Shown here piece after piece: positions 55,137 through 64,000 of a DNA stretch of 64,000 nucleotides. How positions within the stretch are numbered: the stretch's first letter is position 1; each line of letters starts with the position of its first letter. The notes beneath the pieces are model-generated. The model saw nothing but the letters and a program-made list of their open reading frames with translations, was not told where the DNA came from and did not search any database. The position numbers were made by a program, and so were the translations under genes. Origin of the DNA: Chryseobacterium aureum (GTDB lineage: Bacteria > Bacteroidota > Bacteroidia > Flavobacteriales > Weeksellaceae); the NCBI RefSeq assembly GCF_003971235.1, contig NZ_CP034661.1, forward strand, positions 1,984,001 through 2,048,000. The letters are read 5' to 3'.

Positions 55137-57520
55137 TCGCTAAATTTATTTTTTATTTTTTGAAACCATGATTTTTCAACATGATTATTATATCCATAAC
55201 CATATTTATTACTGTATCCTAAATTTTCTCTGTTAACATCATTAAGAACAAAACCAACATTGTTTATTTTTTTCTGATCTATATTGATATTGGCAAACTG
55301 CATCAGTGATTTCTCTGTGTATCTTGATCTGGATACATAGATGGTAACATCAGCAAGATCAGAAATAAGGAATGTATCTGTCACAAGAAGTAACGGCGCA
55401 GTATCAAGAATAATATAATCATATTTCCCTTTCAACTCTTCCAAAAGAGTTTCATAACGGCCGTTAGATAATAATTCTGTGGGATTAGGCGGAATCATTC
55501 CTGAATAAATAACGTCTAAATGAGGATTAAATGACGACACATGAATAATATCCTCAAGTTTGGTATTATCAGAATAAAGAAATTCTGTAAGTCCAGTAAG
55601 CCCTTTTCTTGCAGGATTATATCTTTGCAGCTGAGGGTTTCTGATATCAGAACCAATGATAATAGCTTTTTTCTTAGGATTAGCAAGTGTAAGAGCCAAA
55701 TTAACGGACGTAAAAGTTTTACCCTCTCCTTTCACCGTTGATGTAACAAATACGACTTTCCCCTTTTTGTCCTTAGGAAGCATAAAGTTCATATTGGTAA
55801 TAAGAATTCTAAATGCTTCTGCCATTGGTGTTATATCATTCACTTTCACGATTTCAGAATCTCCTTTCTCAAGGCTTGGTAATTCTGCAATTACAGGAGC
55901 ATGAACAATTTTTTCTAAATCATGTTTAGTTTTAATCTTATTATTAAACAGGTTTTTCAGATATATAATAGCAATAGGAATCAATGAACCAATAACAAAT
56001 GCTGCCAAAAGAATTAACATTTTTCTAGGAGCTACCGGGCCCTGCGATGAATATGCCGTATCAATCACTTTAGCTTTGGGTGCTGTAATAGATTGTGCAA
56101 TAGCGGTCTCTTCTCTTTTTTGGAGTAACAATAAGTACAGGTTTTCTTTTATCTGCTGCTGTCTTTCAATGCCCCTAAATATTTTCTCAATGGATGGAAG
56201 TTTAGAAATTTTTTCAGAAACTTTATTTTGTTCTCCTAAGTATTCGCCTCTTGCAAGCTCCAATCCGGTTTGATTTTTCTGTAAGCTTTGAACAATTGAA
56301 GTACGCAAAGAATTAATTTGTTTTGTAATATCAACAACTGCGGGGTTTTCTGGGGTAGCAGACTCCAGCAATCTATTTCTTTGCAGTACCAATTGATTAT
56401 AACTTACTATTCCAGCTACTGCTTCTGAATTATTAAGGCCTACATTGGCCGGCAATACCTGATATTGTCCTTGTTTGGAAACAAAATTCAGCAACGAGTT
56501 TGTAAGTTCTAATTGAGCATTTACATCCAACTGTTTAGCTCTTGCAGATGCCGAACTCTGTAAACTAATTTTTGCTTCTGTTTCCAGATCTGTTAAATTA
56601 TTTCTTGATTTAAAGCTTTCTTTTTCATTTTCTACCTGTCCAAGCTCCACAGATAACTTTTTTACTCTGTCTTCAATGAAATCTAATGTTTTTTTAGATT
56701 CCTGGTTTTTATCTGTGATTGCATCATTATTATACATTACAACCAATGTATTCAAAATATCTGCGGCTTTATTTGTCTCGGGGTAATTGATTTCAAGCCC
56801 TACAACAGTCGTTTCTTTGTTTACCACTCCAATACCGACTTGCTGTTGTAAGCTATTAACTTTTGCTTCAATCGGTGAAATAAACAGCTCTAAATCATTA
56901 GTATTTACATCTTTTATTTCATTAGGATTAAACTGCGCGTTTTTAACAATAATAATATTTGCAAAGGGCAAACTTATTGTTTTTCCAAAACCAGAAACAA
57001 TAGTTTTTTCTAGCTCATCTGAAGTAATGCTAATTTCATTCCCTTTTACAGAAACATTTAAGGGTTTACCCGGAAACTTTACAAGAGGTTTTTCGTTAAT
57101 TACTTTTACAACTATAGGTGAAGTATTTTTATATAATTCTTTTTTAATAATTTTTCCCTTTGCAAAAATATCAACCTGAAGATTTTTAGTAATTACCACA
57201 TCTCTCATCAGTCTTTTAGACTTGAGAATTTCAATCTCATTTTCGATACTGTTTGTTTTCATTCCTCCAAAGCCTGATAAATCTTGTAAAACACTGGCAT
57301 CAGTACTTGCACTAGGAGCATTTTTGGTATCTTTAATTAAGATTGTAGTCTTTATATTGTATACGGGAGTTATAAATTTAAAAGCAATATAAGCAACCAA
57401 TACAAATAAAAGAGCTGAAACTACAAACCATGGCCATCTTTTTATATATGGCCTTATAATCTCATTAATATTAAATTGATCTTCTGTTTGAGAAAATTGA
57501 GTAGGATCCTGATTGTTCAT
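55133..57520 (-). CDS. Wzc-type tyrosine autokinase
   Basis: A 795-aa inner-membrane regulator of chain length and export. N-terminal Wzz domain with a membrane helix at about 35-55, a long coiled-coil periplasmic region (about 250-440), a second helix at about 500-520 and a cytoplasmic BY-kinase: [12 protein letters not shown] (Walker A), SDIRNPQ (Walker A') and [16 protein letters not shown] (Walker B). The C-terminus has a tyrosine cluster ([11 protein letters not shown]) for autophosphorylation. It partners the Wza gene four bases upstream. Confidence 0.93.
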   Translation of the reverse strand: MNNQDPTQFSQTEDQFNINEIIRPYIKRWPWFVVSALLFVLVAYIAFKFITPVYNIKTTILIKDTKNAPSASTDASVLQDLSGFGGMKTNSIENEIEILKSKRLMRDVVITKNLQVDIFAKGKIIKKELYKNTSPIVVKVINEKPLVKFPGKPLNVSVKGNEISITSDELEKTIVSGFGKTISLPFANIIIVKNAQFNPNEIKDVNTNDLELFISPIEAKVNSLQQQVGIGVVNKETTVVGLEINYPETNKAADILNTLVVMYNNDAITDKNQESKKTLDFIEDRVKKLSVELGQVENEKESFKSRNNLTDLETEAKISLQSSASARAKQLDVNAQLELTNSLLNFVSKQGQYQVLPANVGLNNSEAVAGIVSYNQLVLQRNRLLESATPENPAVVDITKQINSLRTSIVQSLQKNQTGLELARGEYLGEQNKVSEKISKLPSIEKIFRGIERQQQIKENLYLLLLQKREETAIAQSITAPKAKVIDTAYSSQGPVAPRKMLILLAAFVIGSLIPIAIIYLKNLFNNKIKTKHDLEKIVHAPVIAELPSLEKGDSEIVKVNDITPMAEAFRILITNMNFMLPKDKKGKVVFVTSTVKGEGKTFTSVNLALTLANPKKKAIIIGSDIRNPQLQRYNPARKGLTGLTEFLYSDNTKLEDIIHVSSFNPHLDVIYSGMIPPNPTELLSNGRYETLLEELKGKYDYIILDTAPLLLVTDTFLISDLADVTIYVSRSRYTEKSLMQFANINIDQKKINNVGFVLNDVNRENLGYSNKYGYGYNNHVEKSWFQKIKNKFSE

Positions 57521-57524
57521 TAAT

Positions 57525-58343
57525 TTATTTCTTGAATAGACTTATTACTACTGCGATTGCCGTAATACCAATTGAAATTGCCGTTAAATAAATCCCTGTA
57601 TTAGGATTTTGTTTTGCGGCAATATTTCTTGCTTTATTAGATGCTACTACGATTGCATCTCCTTGTTTCAGATTATAGTATGGAGAATTGATGAGATTTG
57701 CATCTTGTAAATTTATTTTTCCATGAGTGATCTGCCCATTTTCTGATCTTATAATTAATATATCATCTCTTTTTCCATACATCGTCAAATCACCTGCTAG
57801 TCCAAGAGCATTTAAAATAGTTGCCTGCCCATTAGATATAGTATAATCTCCCTGTCTGTTTACTTCTCCAAGTACTGTAACTTTGAAATTAGCAAGTCTA
57901 ACATTTACTGTTGGATTGATAATATACTTTGTTAATTTTTCGCGAATCTCACTTTTAAAATCTACAAGAGACTTATTGGTTGTGTTGAGCTGACCTAAAA
58001 CCGGAAAATCAATATTTCCATTGGCATCTACAATATAGGTAGGCCCTGAAATACTTGTCGCACCTTGTGAAGGGGTATTTCCCCCAGCCCCCCCATTAGG
58101 CTGTATTACTTCTGATGAGGAATAATTTTGATTGAATGGCTTTACAACATCCATATCTTTTGCGGTAATCAGAATAATAAGCTGATCACCTGTCTGTATC
58201 GTATTTCCAGAATTTTTCACAGAAGCATCTATAGCCACCTGCTCTATATTCTGCATATAATTTAAATCATTCTGTGCATTTTTATTCGTCTTGCAAGAAA
58301 CCAATAAAATACTTAATGATATAGCTAATATTTTCCCTTTCAT
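57525..58343 (-). CDS. Polysaccharide export lipoprotein (Wza-like)
   Basis: 272 aa. Lipoprotein signal [17 protein letters not shown], then the Poly_export domain ([14 protein letters not shown]), a SLBB domain ([17 protein letters not shown], about 160-240) and a C-terminal helix ([19 protein letters not shown]) that could form the outer-membrane ring. It is the channel partner of Wzc for capsule export. Confidence 0.92.
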   Translation of the reverse strand: MKGKILAISLSILLVSCKTNKNAQNDLNYMQNIEQVAIDASVKNSGNTIQTGDQLIILITAKDMDVVKPFNQNYSSSEVIQPNGGAGGNTPSQGATSISGPTYIVDANGNIDFPVLGQLNTTNKSLVDFKSEIREKLTKYIINPTVNVRLANFKVTVLGEVNRQGDYTISNGQATILNALGLAGDLTMYGKRDDILIIRSENGQITHGKINLQDANLINSPYYNLKQGDAIVVASNKARNIAAKQNPNTGIYLTAISIGITAIAVVISLFKK

Positions 58344-58379
58344 ATTTTAAAATTGTACAAATATACACTTATATTCCTC

Positions 58380-60308
58380 TTATTTATCTAAAGCTTCAAA
58401 TATCGAATTATTGCTTTTAAACTCAGGAACTATAGTTTTAAGGATTCTTACTACCTCTACTTTATCCCTTCTTAAAGAGGCCTTTGTTATTTGTTTTGTA
58501 AGAGTATCTATCTCTTCAAATCCCATAGAGGGGTCTCTGGATATCATAATTTTCTCATTGTGAGTAGGAAGGGTTTTCGCATCATCACTTAAGAGCTCTT
58601 CATATAGCTTTTCCCCTGGTCTTAATCCTGTATATATGATCTTAATGTCCAGATTAGGTTCAAATCCTGATAATTTTATCATTCTTCTCGCAAGATCAAG
58701 AATTTTGACAGGCTCTCCCATATCAAACACAAAGATTTCACCTCCTTCTCCCATTGTACCCGCCTGAAGAACCAATTCACATGCTTCAGGAATGGTCATG
58801 AAATATCTTACTATATCCGGGTGGGTGATTGTTACCGGTCCTCCTGCTGCAATTTGTTTTTTAAAGTGCGGAATCACTGATCCATTGGATCCTAATACGT
58901 TTCCAAATCTTGTGGTAATAAACTTTGTAACATTTCCATCCACATTCTGCAGTGACTGTACGAAAAGTTCAGCAGCACGCTTTGAAGCCCCCATTACGTT
59001 GGTAGGATTGACAGCTTTGTCTGTAGATACCATAACGAATCTGTTTACCTTATACTTGCTGGATAATTTTGCAACAATCTTTGAACCTAATATATTAACA
59101 AAGATCGCTTCGTGAGGGTTTTCTTCTACCAGTGGTACATGTTTATAGGCTGCAGCATGGTAAACCATTGAGAAATTATACATCTGGAAGAGAGCTTCCA
59201 TCCTATGCTGGTTAGAAACATCTCCTAAAACAAACTTGAAAGCAATGTGAGGATACTTTTCTCTCATCTCAAGTTCAATTTCATATAATGGGGTTTCTGC
59301 CTGATCCAATACCACGATCAATGAAGGATTGAAGTTGGCAACCTGCCTTACAATTTCACTTCCGATTGAGCCTGCTCCCCCGGTAACCAGTACAGTTTTA
59401 TCAAAATGTCTGCTTTTTACCTTTTCATTCTGAATCTTAATGGGTTTTCTGTTCAGTAAATCCTCAATCTGAAGATTTCTGATAGAGCCTCCAAGATCAC
59501 TGTCTCTTAATTTTTGTACCGATGGGGCTTTAAAGACATTAAGATCTTTCTCCAGAAATAAATTTACCCATGAATTAACTTCATCTCGGGCCATCATTTC
59601 TTTTACAATAAGGACACCATCTATAATAAGGTCTTCTTTTGTATTGTCTTCAATCTTTTTCTTTTCATAGATTGGTTTTCCAAGCAATGAAGCTCTTTTT
59701 GAATCTGTTCTTTGCGTTAAGAATCCTACTACCTGATAAGGAAGGCTTGGATTGTCCAGAATAGCACGGGCTATAGCAATGGACTGTTCGTCAATTCCCA
59801 GCACAAGAATTCTTTTTTTAAGAGCACTTCTTCTGTATTCTCTTACAATATGGAAAAATTCTTTCACATATAACCTGAAAAGAAATAATCCCATGAAAGA
59901 AATGACGAAATAAAGAATCAGGTAAGGGGTAAGTATAAATTTACTCCCTGTTACCCAAAAATAAAGTATATTTATAGTTCCTATCACCAGCATTGTGCAA
60001 AAGCAGGATATAAGAAGCTTAAATAAATCTATGAAGGTAGAATGGCGGATAATTCCCGCATAAGTTTTGAAAACATACATAAAAGCAGTATTCATCAGAA
60101 TAATAAAAGCGAAAATCACACTTTTATCTTCATGATAAATAAATTCCTGCTTGGTAATTTTTTCGATAATGTAAGTAGAAAGAAATAAGGATATAACCAG
60201 AATAATAATGTCTATTACAAGAATTATCCATCTAGGAAGATATCTTACATCTGAGAGATTGACAACATTATCCCCTCCAAATATTGTTTTCCTAAGAGAA
60301 TTGTACAT
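58380..60308 (-). CDS. UDP-GlcNAc 4,6-dehydratase, membrane type (WbpM/PglF-like)
   Basis: 642 aa. Four to five N-terminal membrane helices (about 12-130), a CoA-binding-like Rossmann domain, then the dehydratase domain from about 280: TGGAGSIGSEIVRQV, DVSNQHRMEALF, HAAAYKHVPL and STDKAVNPTNVMGASKR, with Met replacing the classical Tyr of SDRs as in WbpM and PglF. It makes UDP-4-keto-6-deoxy-GlcNAc for the aminotransferase. It is the first gene of the operon and follows the predicted promoter. Confidence 0.93.
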   Translation of the reverse strand: MYNSLRKTIFGGDNVVNLSDVRYLPRWIILVIDIIILVISLFLSTYIIEKITKQEFIYHEDKSVIFAFIILMNTAFMYVFKTYAGIIRHSTFIDLFKLLISCFCTMLVIGTINILYFWVTGSKFILTPYLILYFVISFMGLFLFRLYVKEFFHIVREYRRSALKKRILVLGIDEQSIAIARAILDNPSLPYQVVGFLTQRTDSKRASLLGKPIYEKKKIEDNTKEDLIIDGVLIVKEMMARDEVNSWVNLFLEKDLNVFKAPSVQKLRDSDLGGSIRNLQIEDLLNRKPIKIQNEKVKSRHFDKTVLVTGGAGSIGSEIVRQVANFNPSLIVVLDQAETPLYEIELEMREKYPHIAFKFVLGDVSNQHRMEALFQMYNFSMVYHAAAYKHVPLVEENPHEAIFVNILGSKIVAKLSSKYKVNRFVMVSTDKAVNPTNVMGASKRAAELFVQSLQNVDGNVTKFITTRFGNVLGSNGSVIPHFKKQIAAGGPVTITHPDIVRYFMTIPEACELVLQAGTMGEGGEIFVFDMGEPVKILDLARRMIKLSGFEPNLDIKIIYTGLRPGEKLYEELLSDDAKTLPTHNEKIMISRDPSMGFEEIDTLTKQITKASLRRDKVEVVRILKTIVPEFKSNNSIFEALDK

Positions 60309-60648
60309 TGTCTATATTGGTGTTCATATTTAATTATAGTCTAATATCTAATTATCCACTCAAAGATAATTCCGATACAATCATGCAAAAATAAATAAAT
60401 TTATCTCAATATGTTGAATTCGAAAATAAATTTGATGTTACATTTATGAAATCTAGTGATTCCATCAATACAGCTAAACTCACAGACAAAAACCATACCA
60501 TAAAAATTACTATAAAAATGATATTTATCTGTAAAAATCCTTTGTTTTAGCTATTTTATATTTAAAATAATCATTAAAGATCTATATATCAATCTTTTTC
60601 AATGAACTTTTTGTTTTTTAAAGAAATCATGGTCTAGCTTTTTTAAGT
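60309..60648. other. Control region upstream of the capsule operon
   Basis: 340 bases between recX and the capsule operon, AT-rich, no credible ORF. The predicted promoter is at 60361-60389, leaving a leader of about 47 bases. Beyond it I see no clear operator or repeat. Confidence 0.5.
60361..60389 (-). promoter_or_regulatory. Predicted promoter of the capsule / O-antigen operon
   Basis: On the minus strand TTTG (60389-60386), 17-base spacer, TATCTTTG (60368-60361). Both the spacer and the -7 octamer are the same as in the lipid A operon promoter at 21391-21419. Confidence 0.6.
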
Positions 60649-61107
60649 TTAGTCAAAAGTATCAATTATTTTTTCATATTCAAAACCTTTGCTCATCAAA
60701 TATTTTATGGTCCTGGTTTTTTTCTGATATTCATTCAAACCGGTTTGCCTGGAATAATAATCCTCGAAAATCCGCTTTATAGTCTTCTCATAATCAAGCT
60801 CATATATTTCATCAAAACAAGAATTGATTAATTTTTCAGAAATCTGTTTTTGCTTCAGATTCATTTTGATTTTGTTTCGGCCCCAGTGTTTGATATAAAA
60901 TTTACCTCTGATATAGCTTCTTGTGAACCTTTCTTCATTCAGGTAATTTTCTTTCAGGAGGTATAAAATAATTTCTTCCTTTGCTTCATCAATGAGCAGA
61001 AATTCTCTCATCTTCTGTTCCACTTCTGCATGGCAGCGATCCTGGTAAACACAATAATTCACCAGTTTCTGTTTGATTTCCTCGAAAGTGTAAGATTTTT
61101 TGTCCAT
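60649..61107 (-). CDS. recX: Regulatory protein RecX
   Basis: A 152-aa modulator of RecA filaments. Tandem three-helix repeats with RCHAEVEQKMREF (about 23-35), LKENYLNEERFTRSYIRGKF and GRNKIKMNLKQKQISEKLI, followed by KTRTIKYLMSKGFEYEKI. The length is typical. recA is not in the window. Confidence 0.9.
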   Translation of the reverse strand: MDKKSYTFEEIKQKLVNYCVYQDRCHAEVEQKMREFLLIDEAKEEIILYLLKENYLNEERFTRSYIRGKFYIKHWGRNKIKMNLKQKQISEKLINSCFDEIYELDYEKTIKRIFEDYYSRQTGLNEYQKKTRTIKYLMSKGFEYEKIIDTFD

Positions 61108-61117
61108 CTGAATAAAA

Positions 61118-61144
61118 AAAGAATGAGCAGTCTGCCCATTCTTT
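61118..61144 (-). terminator. Terminator of glyA
   Basis: AAAGAATG / CATTCTTT arms with an inner GCA / TGC pair, followed on the minus strand by TTTTTTATT. It lies about 20 bases after the glyA stop. Confidence 0.8.
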
Positions 61145-61164
61145 ATATGATATTGTAATGCCTG

Positions 61165-62430
61165 TTAGTAATTAAACAAAGCTTTTCCTTCCATTAATTC
61201 GTTAACTTTCTGTCTTACTGATGCAAGAACTTCTTCGTTTTTGATGTTGTCTACCACTTCAGAGATTAATCCTGCAATAGTATCCATGTCATTTTCTTTC
61301 AATCCTCTTGTGGTAATAGCTGCCGTTCCTAATCTGATACCAGATGTAGTAAATGGAGACTTATCATCAAAAGGAACCATATTTTTGTTACAGGTGATAT
61401 CTGCAAGCACCAATGCTTTTTCTGTTTCCTTACCGTTTACTCCTTTATTTCTAAGGTCTACCAGCATTAAATGGTTATCTGTACCCCCGCTTACGATATC
61501 AAAACCTCTGTCGATCATCGCTTTTGATAATGCCTGGGCGTTAGACTTCACCTGTTTTGCATACGTTTCGAACTGTACATCTAAAGCTTCACCGAAAGCT
61601 ACTGCTTTACCGGCAATGACATGCTCAAGAGGTCCTCCCTGAATACCTGGGAATACAGCTCCATCCAATACCTGGCTCATCATTTTGATTTCTCCTTTTG
61701 GCGTTTTGTGTCCATAGGTATTTTCGAAATCTTTCCCCATCATAATCATTCCTCCTCTTGGCCCTCTCAGGGTTTTGTGGGTAGTGGTAGTCACTACATG
61801 ACAGTGTTCGAAGGGTGAATTTAATAATCCTTTTGCCACTAAACCAGCCGGGTGAGCGATATCTGCCCACAGTGTAGCGCCCACCTCATCTGCTACTTCT
61901 CTGAATTTAGCATAATCCAGATCTCTTGAATAGGCTGAGAAACCTGCAATAAGCATTTTTGGTTTTTCTCTCAACGCTACTTCTCTCATCTGGTCATAGT
62001 CAATAAGACCTGTTTCCTGCTGCACTCCGTAAGAAACTACGTTATACTGGATACCGGAAAAGTTTACTGCAGAACCATGCGTAAGGTGTCCTCCCATGGA
62101 AAGATCCATTCCCATGATTTTATCACCGGGTTTCAAAACTGCAAGATAAATGGCAGCATTCGCCTGAGAACCGGAATGTGGCTGAACGTTCACATAATCT
62201 ACTCCGAAAAGTTCTTTTGCTCTGTTGATAGCCAATGTTTCAACCTCATCTACGACTTCACATCCTCCGTAATATCTTTTTCCGGGATATCCTTCAGCAT
62301 ATTTGTTTGTCAGTACACTTCCCATTGCTTTCATCACGTTTTCAGAAACAAAATTTTCTGATGCGATAAGCTCTAATCCATGGGTTTGTCTTTGTCTTTC
62401 CTTTTCAATCAGGTCGAAAATAATATCCAT
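61165..62430 (-). CDS. glyA: Serine hydroxymethyltransferase
   Basis: A 421-aa PLP enzyme interconverting serine and glycine with tetrahydrofolate. N-terminus [39 protein letters not shown] and PLP Lys in [14 protein letters not shown]. The ATG at 62428-62430 is preferred over the upstream GTG at 62457: a -7 box TACATTTG at 62467-62460 would place the transcript start at about 62454. Confidence 0.95.
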   Translation of the reverse strand: MDIIFDLIEKERQRQTHGLELIASENFVSENVMKAMGSVLTNKYAEGYPGKRYYGGCEVVDEVETLAINRAKELFGVDYVNVQPHSGSQANAAIYLAVLKPGDKIMGMDLSMGGHLTHGSAVNFSGIQYNVVSYGVQQETGLIDYDQMREVALREKPKMLIAGFSAYSRDLDYAKFREVADEVGATLWADIAHPAGLVAKGLLNSPFEHCHVVTTTTHKTLRGPRGGMIMMGKDFENTYGHKTPKGEIKMMSQVLDGAVFPGIQGGPLEHVIAGKAVAFGEALDVQFETYAKQVKSNAQALSKAMIDRGFDIVSGGTDNHLMLVDLRNKGVNGKETEKALVLADITCNKNMVPFDDKSPFTTSGIRLGTAAITTRGLKENDMDTIAGLISEVVDNIKNEEVLASVRQKVNELMEGKALFNY

Positions 62431-62546
62431 TTTACTTTTAGTTTTTGAAATTTCCACCCCAAATGTACGGAATTTTCATTGAGATTGATCTATTGAAAAA
62501 ATGATTTTTAAACACTAAAAAATGAAAATACCCCTGTTTTATTTCT

Positions 62547-63452
62547 TTAAAATGTTTCATCAGAAAGTTCCTTATTCACTACAGCACCTGCAAAATTACC
62601 CTGTGCTATAGCATTGGCAACGGAGCGCATCATGGTAACATTATCTCCACAGGCGAAAACTCCGGGAATATTTGTTTTGTGCATCATGTCTATTTTGATA
62701 AATCCCTGTTCGGTCCGTTCACATCCCAAATCGTCTGATGCATTTACATTCTGCTCAAAAGGAATTTTGGCATACAAAGCCTGTAAGGAAACTTCCTGTC
62801 CGTTTTTGAAAATTATTTTACGGACGGATCCGTTTTCATGTTTTATTTCTTTGATTTCATCTTCGTTAACAGTGATTTTGTTCTGTTCCAGTTTTTCCGA
62901 CTGTTCTTTTGAAAGTACAGCCTTCCCGTTGGTAAATAAAGTAAGTTTTTTAGTCAGATTAAAAATCAGTTTCGAGAATTCGTAAGCCATGTCTCCATTT
63001 GAAAGAATACCCGTGATTTCATTTTTCACTTCATAGCCATGGCAGTATGGACAATGTAAAACTGAAATCCCCCAACATTCCGCAAATCCCGGAATATCCG
63101 GCATAATATCTTTTACTCCGGATGCCAGAATCAGCTTTTTAGCATGAAAATTTTCTCCTGATGAAGTTTCAATCTCAAAACCGTCATTAGTTTTCCTTGT
63201 TTTTACGACTGTTCCATTATAAAAACGGACAGTTTTATATTTTGCTACATCTTCTTTGGCCAGCTTTGCAATTTCTGTGGGGGCTTTCCCATCATGGGTA
63301 ATGAAATTATGGGAATGGGGAGTCTGTCTGTTACAAGATTTTCCGGAGTCAATAATCAGGACATTTCTTAAAGATCTTCCCAGAGACATTCCTGCGGATA
63401 ATCCTGCATAGCTCCCTCCTATGATAATGACATCAAAGTTTTTGTTTTCCAT
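62547..63452 (-). CDS. Thioredoxin-reductase-like flavoprotein
   Basis: A 301-aa two-domain FAD/NAD(P) oxidoreductase. FAD-binding IGGSYAGLSAGMSL (11-24), an active-site-like CPYC at 134-137 within LHCPYCHGYE, and the C-terminal GVFACGDNVTMMRSVANAIAQG. The CPYCHGYE form differs from the CATC of housekeeping TrxB and occurs in thioredoxin-reductase-like oxidases whose substrate is often unknown. An eight-copy heptamer repeat lies immediately upstream of the ATG. Confidence 0.85.
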   Translation of the reverse strand: MENKNFDVIIIGGSYAGLSAGMSLGRSLRNVLIIDSGKSCNRQTPHSHNFITHDGKAPTEIAKLAKEDVAKYKTVRFYNGTVVKTRKTNDGFEIETSSGENFHAKKLILASGVKDIMPDIPGFAECWGISVLHCPYCHGYEVKNEITGILSNGDMAYEFSKLIFNLTKKLTLFTNGKAVLSKEQSEKLEQNKITVNEDEIKEIKHENGSVRKIIFKNGQEVSLQALYAKIPFEQNVNASDDLGCERTEQGFIKIDMMHKTNIPGVFACGDNVTMMRSVANAIAQGNFAGAVVNKELSDETF

Positions 63453-63459
63453 AGTTCAG

Positions 63460-63515
63460 TTGATAGTTGATAGTTGATAGTTGATAGTTGATAGTTGATA
63501 GTTGATAGTTGATAG
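63460..63515. repeat. (TTGATAG)8 tandem repeat in the flavoprotein upstream region
   Basis: Eight exact head-to-tail copies of the heptamer TTGATAG, starting seven bases upstream of the flavoprotein ATG on the minus strand (where it reads CTATCAA). It occupies the expected leader or promoter. No other tandem array like it is in the window. Confidence 0.9.
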
Positions 63516-63618
63516 TGCAAAGTTACCATAAAATCAATTAACGCAATACAGTTGCAATAATATTTGTCTATTAACTTTATATGGCCTTCAAATCATCACT
63601 AACAATCTTTACTGAAAA

Positions 63619-64000
63619 CTATTTCCATTCATTTTTAACTTCGGTAATTTCGTCCTGGATTCTTTTATTCACATCTGTTTTTGCGCCCTGCAAACTGAAA
63701 ATTGCAGTTCCTCTTTCTCTTGCATAGGGATTGGCAATGGAATCATATAATTTTGCAACTTCAAAAAAAGAACCGGATTCACTAAGTTCTTTCCCTGCTT
63801 CGGGAGCATCTTTTACCCTGATTACATTTTTATATTTTCTGCTCAGATCTATCCAGTTAATATAGTCTGCATGGAATGACATAGCTGTAACTCCAGCTTT
63901 TGAATAATAATTAATCGCGCCAGTCTGTCCGTAGTTGTCACATAGTACCATGGTATTTCCAGACTTTGACAGCCGGGAATATTCTTTATCTACTTTTTGA
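63619..64000 (-). CDS. C-terminal part of a GT39-like membrane glycosyltransferase (runs off the window)
   Basis: At least 127 codons; the frame is open to the window edge. The visible part contains NTMVLCDNYGQTGAINYY, VTAMSFHADYINWIDL, and FSLQGAKTDVNKRI. DNYGQ.GAINYY followed by FHADYINW resembles the soluble C-terminal periplasmic part of ArnT/PMT-type (GT39) transferases of Bacteroidota, as far as I recall. The N-terminal membrane helices would lie beyond the window. Confidence 0.6.
   Translation of the reverse strand, partial: QKVDKEYSRLSKSGNTMVLCDNYGQTGAINYYSKAGVTAMSFHADYINWIDLSRKYKNVIRVKDAPEAGKELSESGSFFEVAKLYDSIANPYARERGTAIFSLQGAKTDVNKRIQDEITEVKNEWK

Noticed and set aside
63460..63515. 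CRISPR array
   Set aside because: Units are 7 bases, head to tail, without spacers; it is a simple tandem repeat.

Overview
The window looks like chromosome from a low-GC member of the Bacteroidota, most likely the Flavobacteriia and close to Chryseobacterium. Evidence: a PorX regulator and a type IX sorting-domain protein, an LpxC-FabZ fusion with the lpxD / lpxC-fabZ / lpxA / efp / lpxD-like / sucD gene order, TTTG-N17-20-TAnnTTTG promoters, almost no Shine-Dalgarno sequences, and many secreted proteins of the VGINTTTPAATLDV kind. The genus is inferred from gene content and protein style, not from a search.

Left part (1-27.9 kb): mostly housekeeping genes. In order: a truncated tyrosine-phosphatase-like lipoprotein, thiamine pyrophosphokinase and a corrinoid adenosyltransferase, a TonB-dependent receptor, a lipoprotein, a DinB protein, a WYL regulator, an ABC exporter, LptB with an unusual C-terminal extension, a frameshifted TM2 gene, hemB, a CTD-only type IX protein, a NatA/NatB-like exporter, an outer-membrane barrel, sucD, the lipid A cluster, an HD hydrolase, an S41 peptidase, porX, a lysozyme-inhibitor-like lipoprotein, a YciI protein and exonuclease III.

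Middle (27.9-32.9 kb): rlpA, then two neighbouring secreted proteins of one family. The upstream one is split by an IS630-family element (30162-31234). Removing the element and one TA copy restores its start codon and signal peptide in frame. rimO follows.

Capsule / O-antigen locus (33.0-60.3 kb, all minus strand): about 25 tightly packed genes, apparently read from one promoter at 60361-60389 to one terminator at 32981-33005. It encodes a WbpM/PglF-type dehydratase, Wza, Wzc, Wzx, a Wzy candidate, two glycosyltransferases and two initiating sugar-phosphate transferases. One block is a complete route to a UDP-2,3-diacetamido-mannuronic-acid-type sugar (TviB/WbpO-like dehydrogenase, WlbA-, WlbB-, WlbC- and WlbD-like enzymes) with an L-2-hydroxyglutarate oxidase in its midst and an AsnB-type amidotransferase nearby. 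A second block (34162-41101) combines two ketosynthase III enzymes, an acyl carrier protein, an SDR reductase, a Rieske oxygenase with its reductase, a PglD/NeuD-like acyltransferase and a PglE-like aminotransferase. I read it as a dedicated small acyl-chain pathway that decorates a 4-amino sugar, and it is the most interesting system here. One ketosynthase carries a +1 frameshift in an A7 tract.

Right edge (60.6-64 kb): recX, glyA, a thioredoxin-reductase-like flavoprotein with an eight-copy TTGATAG tandem repeat in its upstream region, and the C-terminus of a GT39-like glycosyltransferase running off the window.
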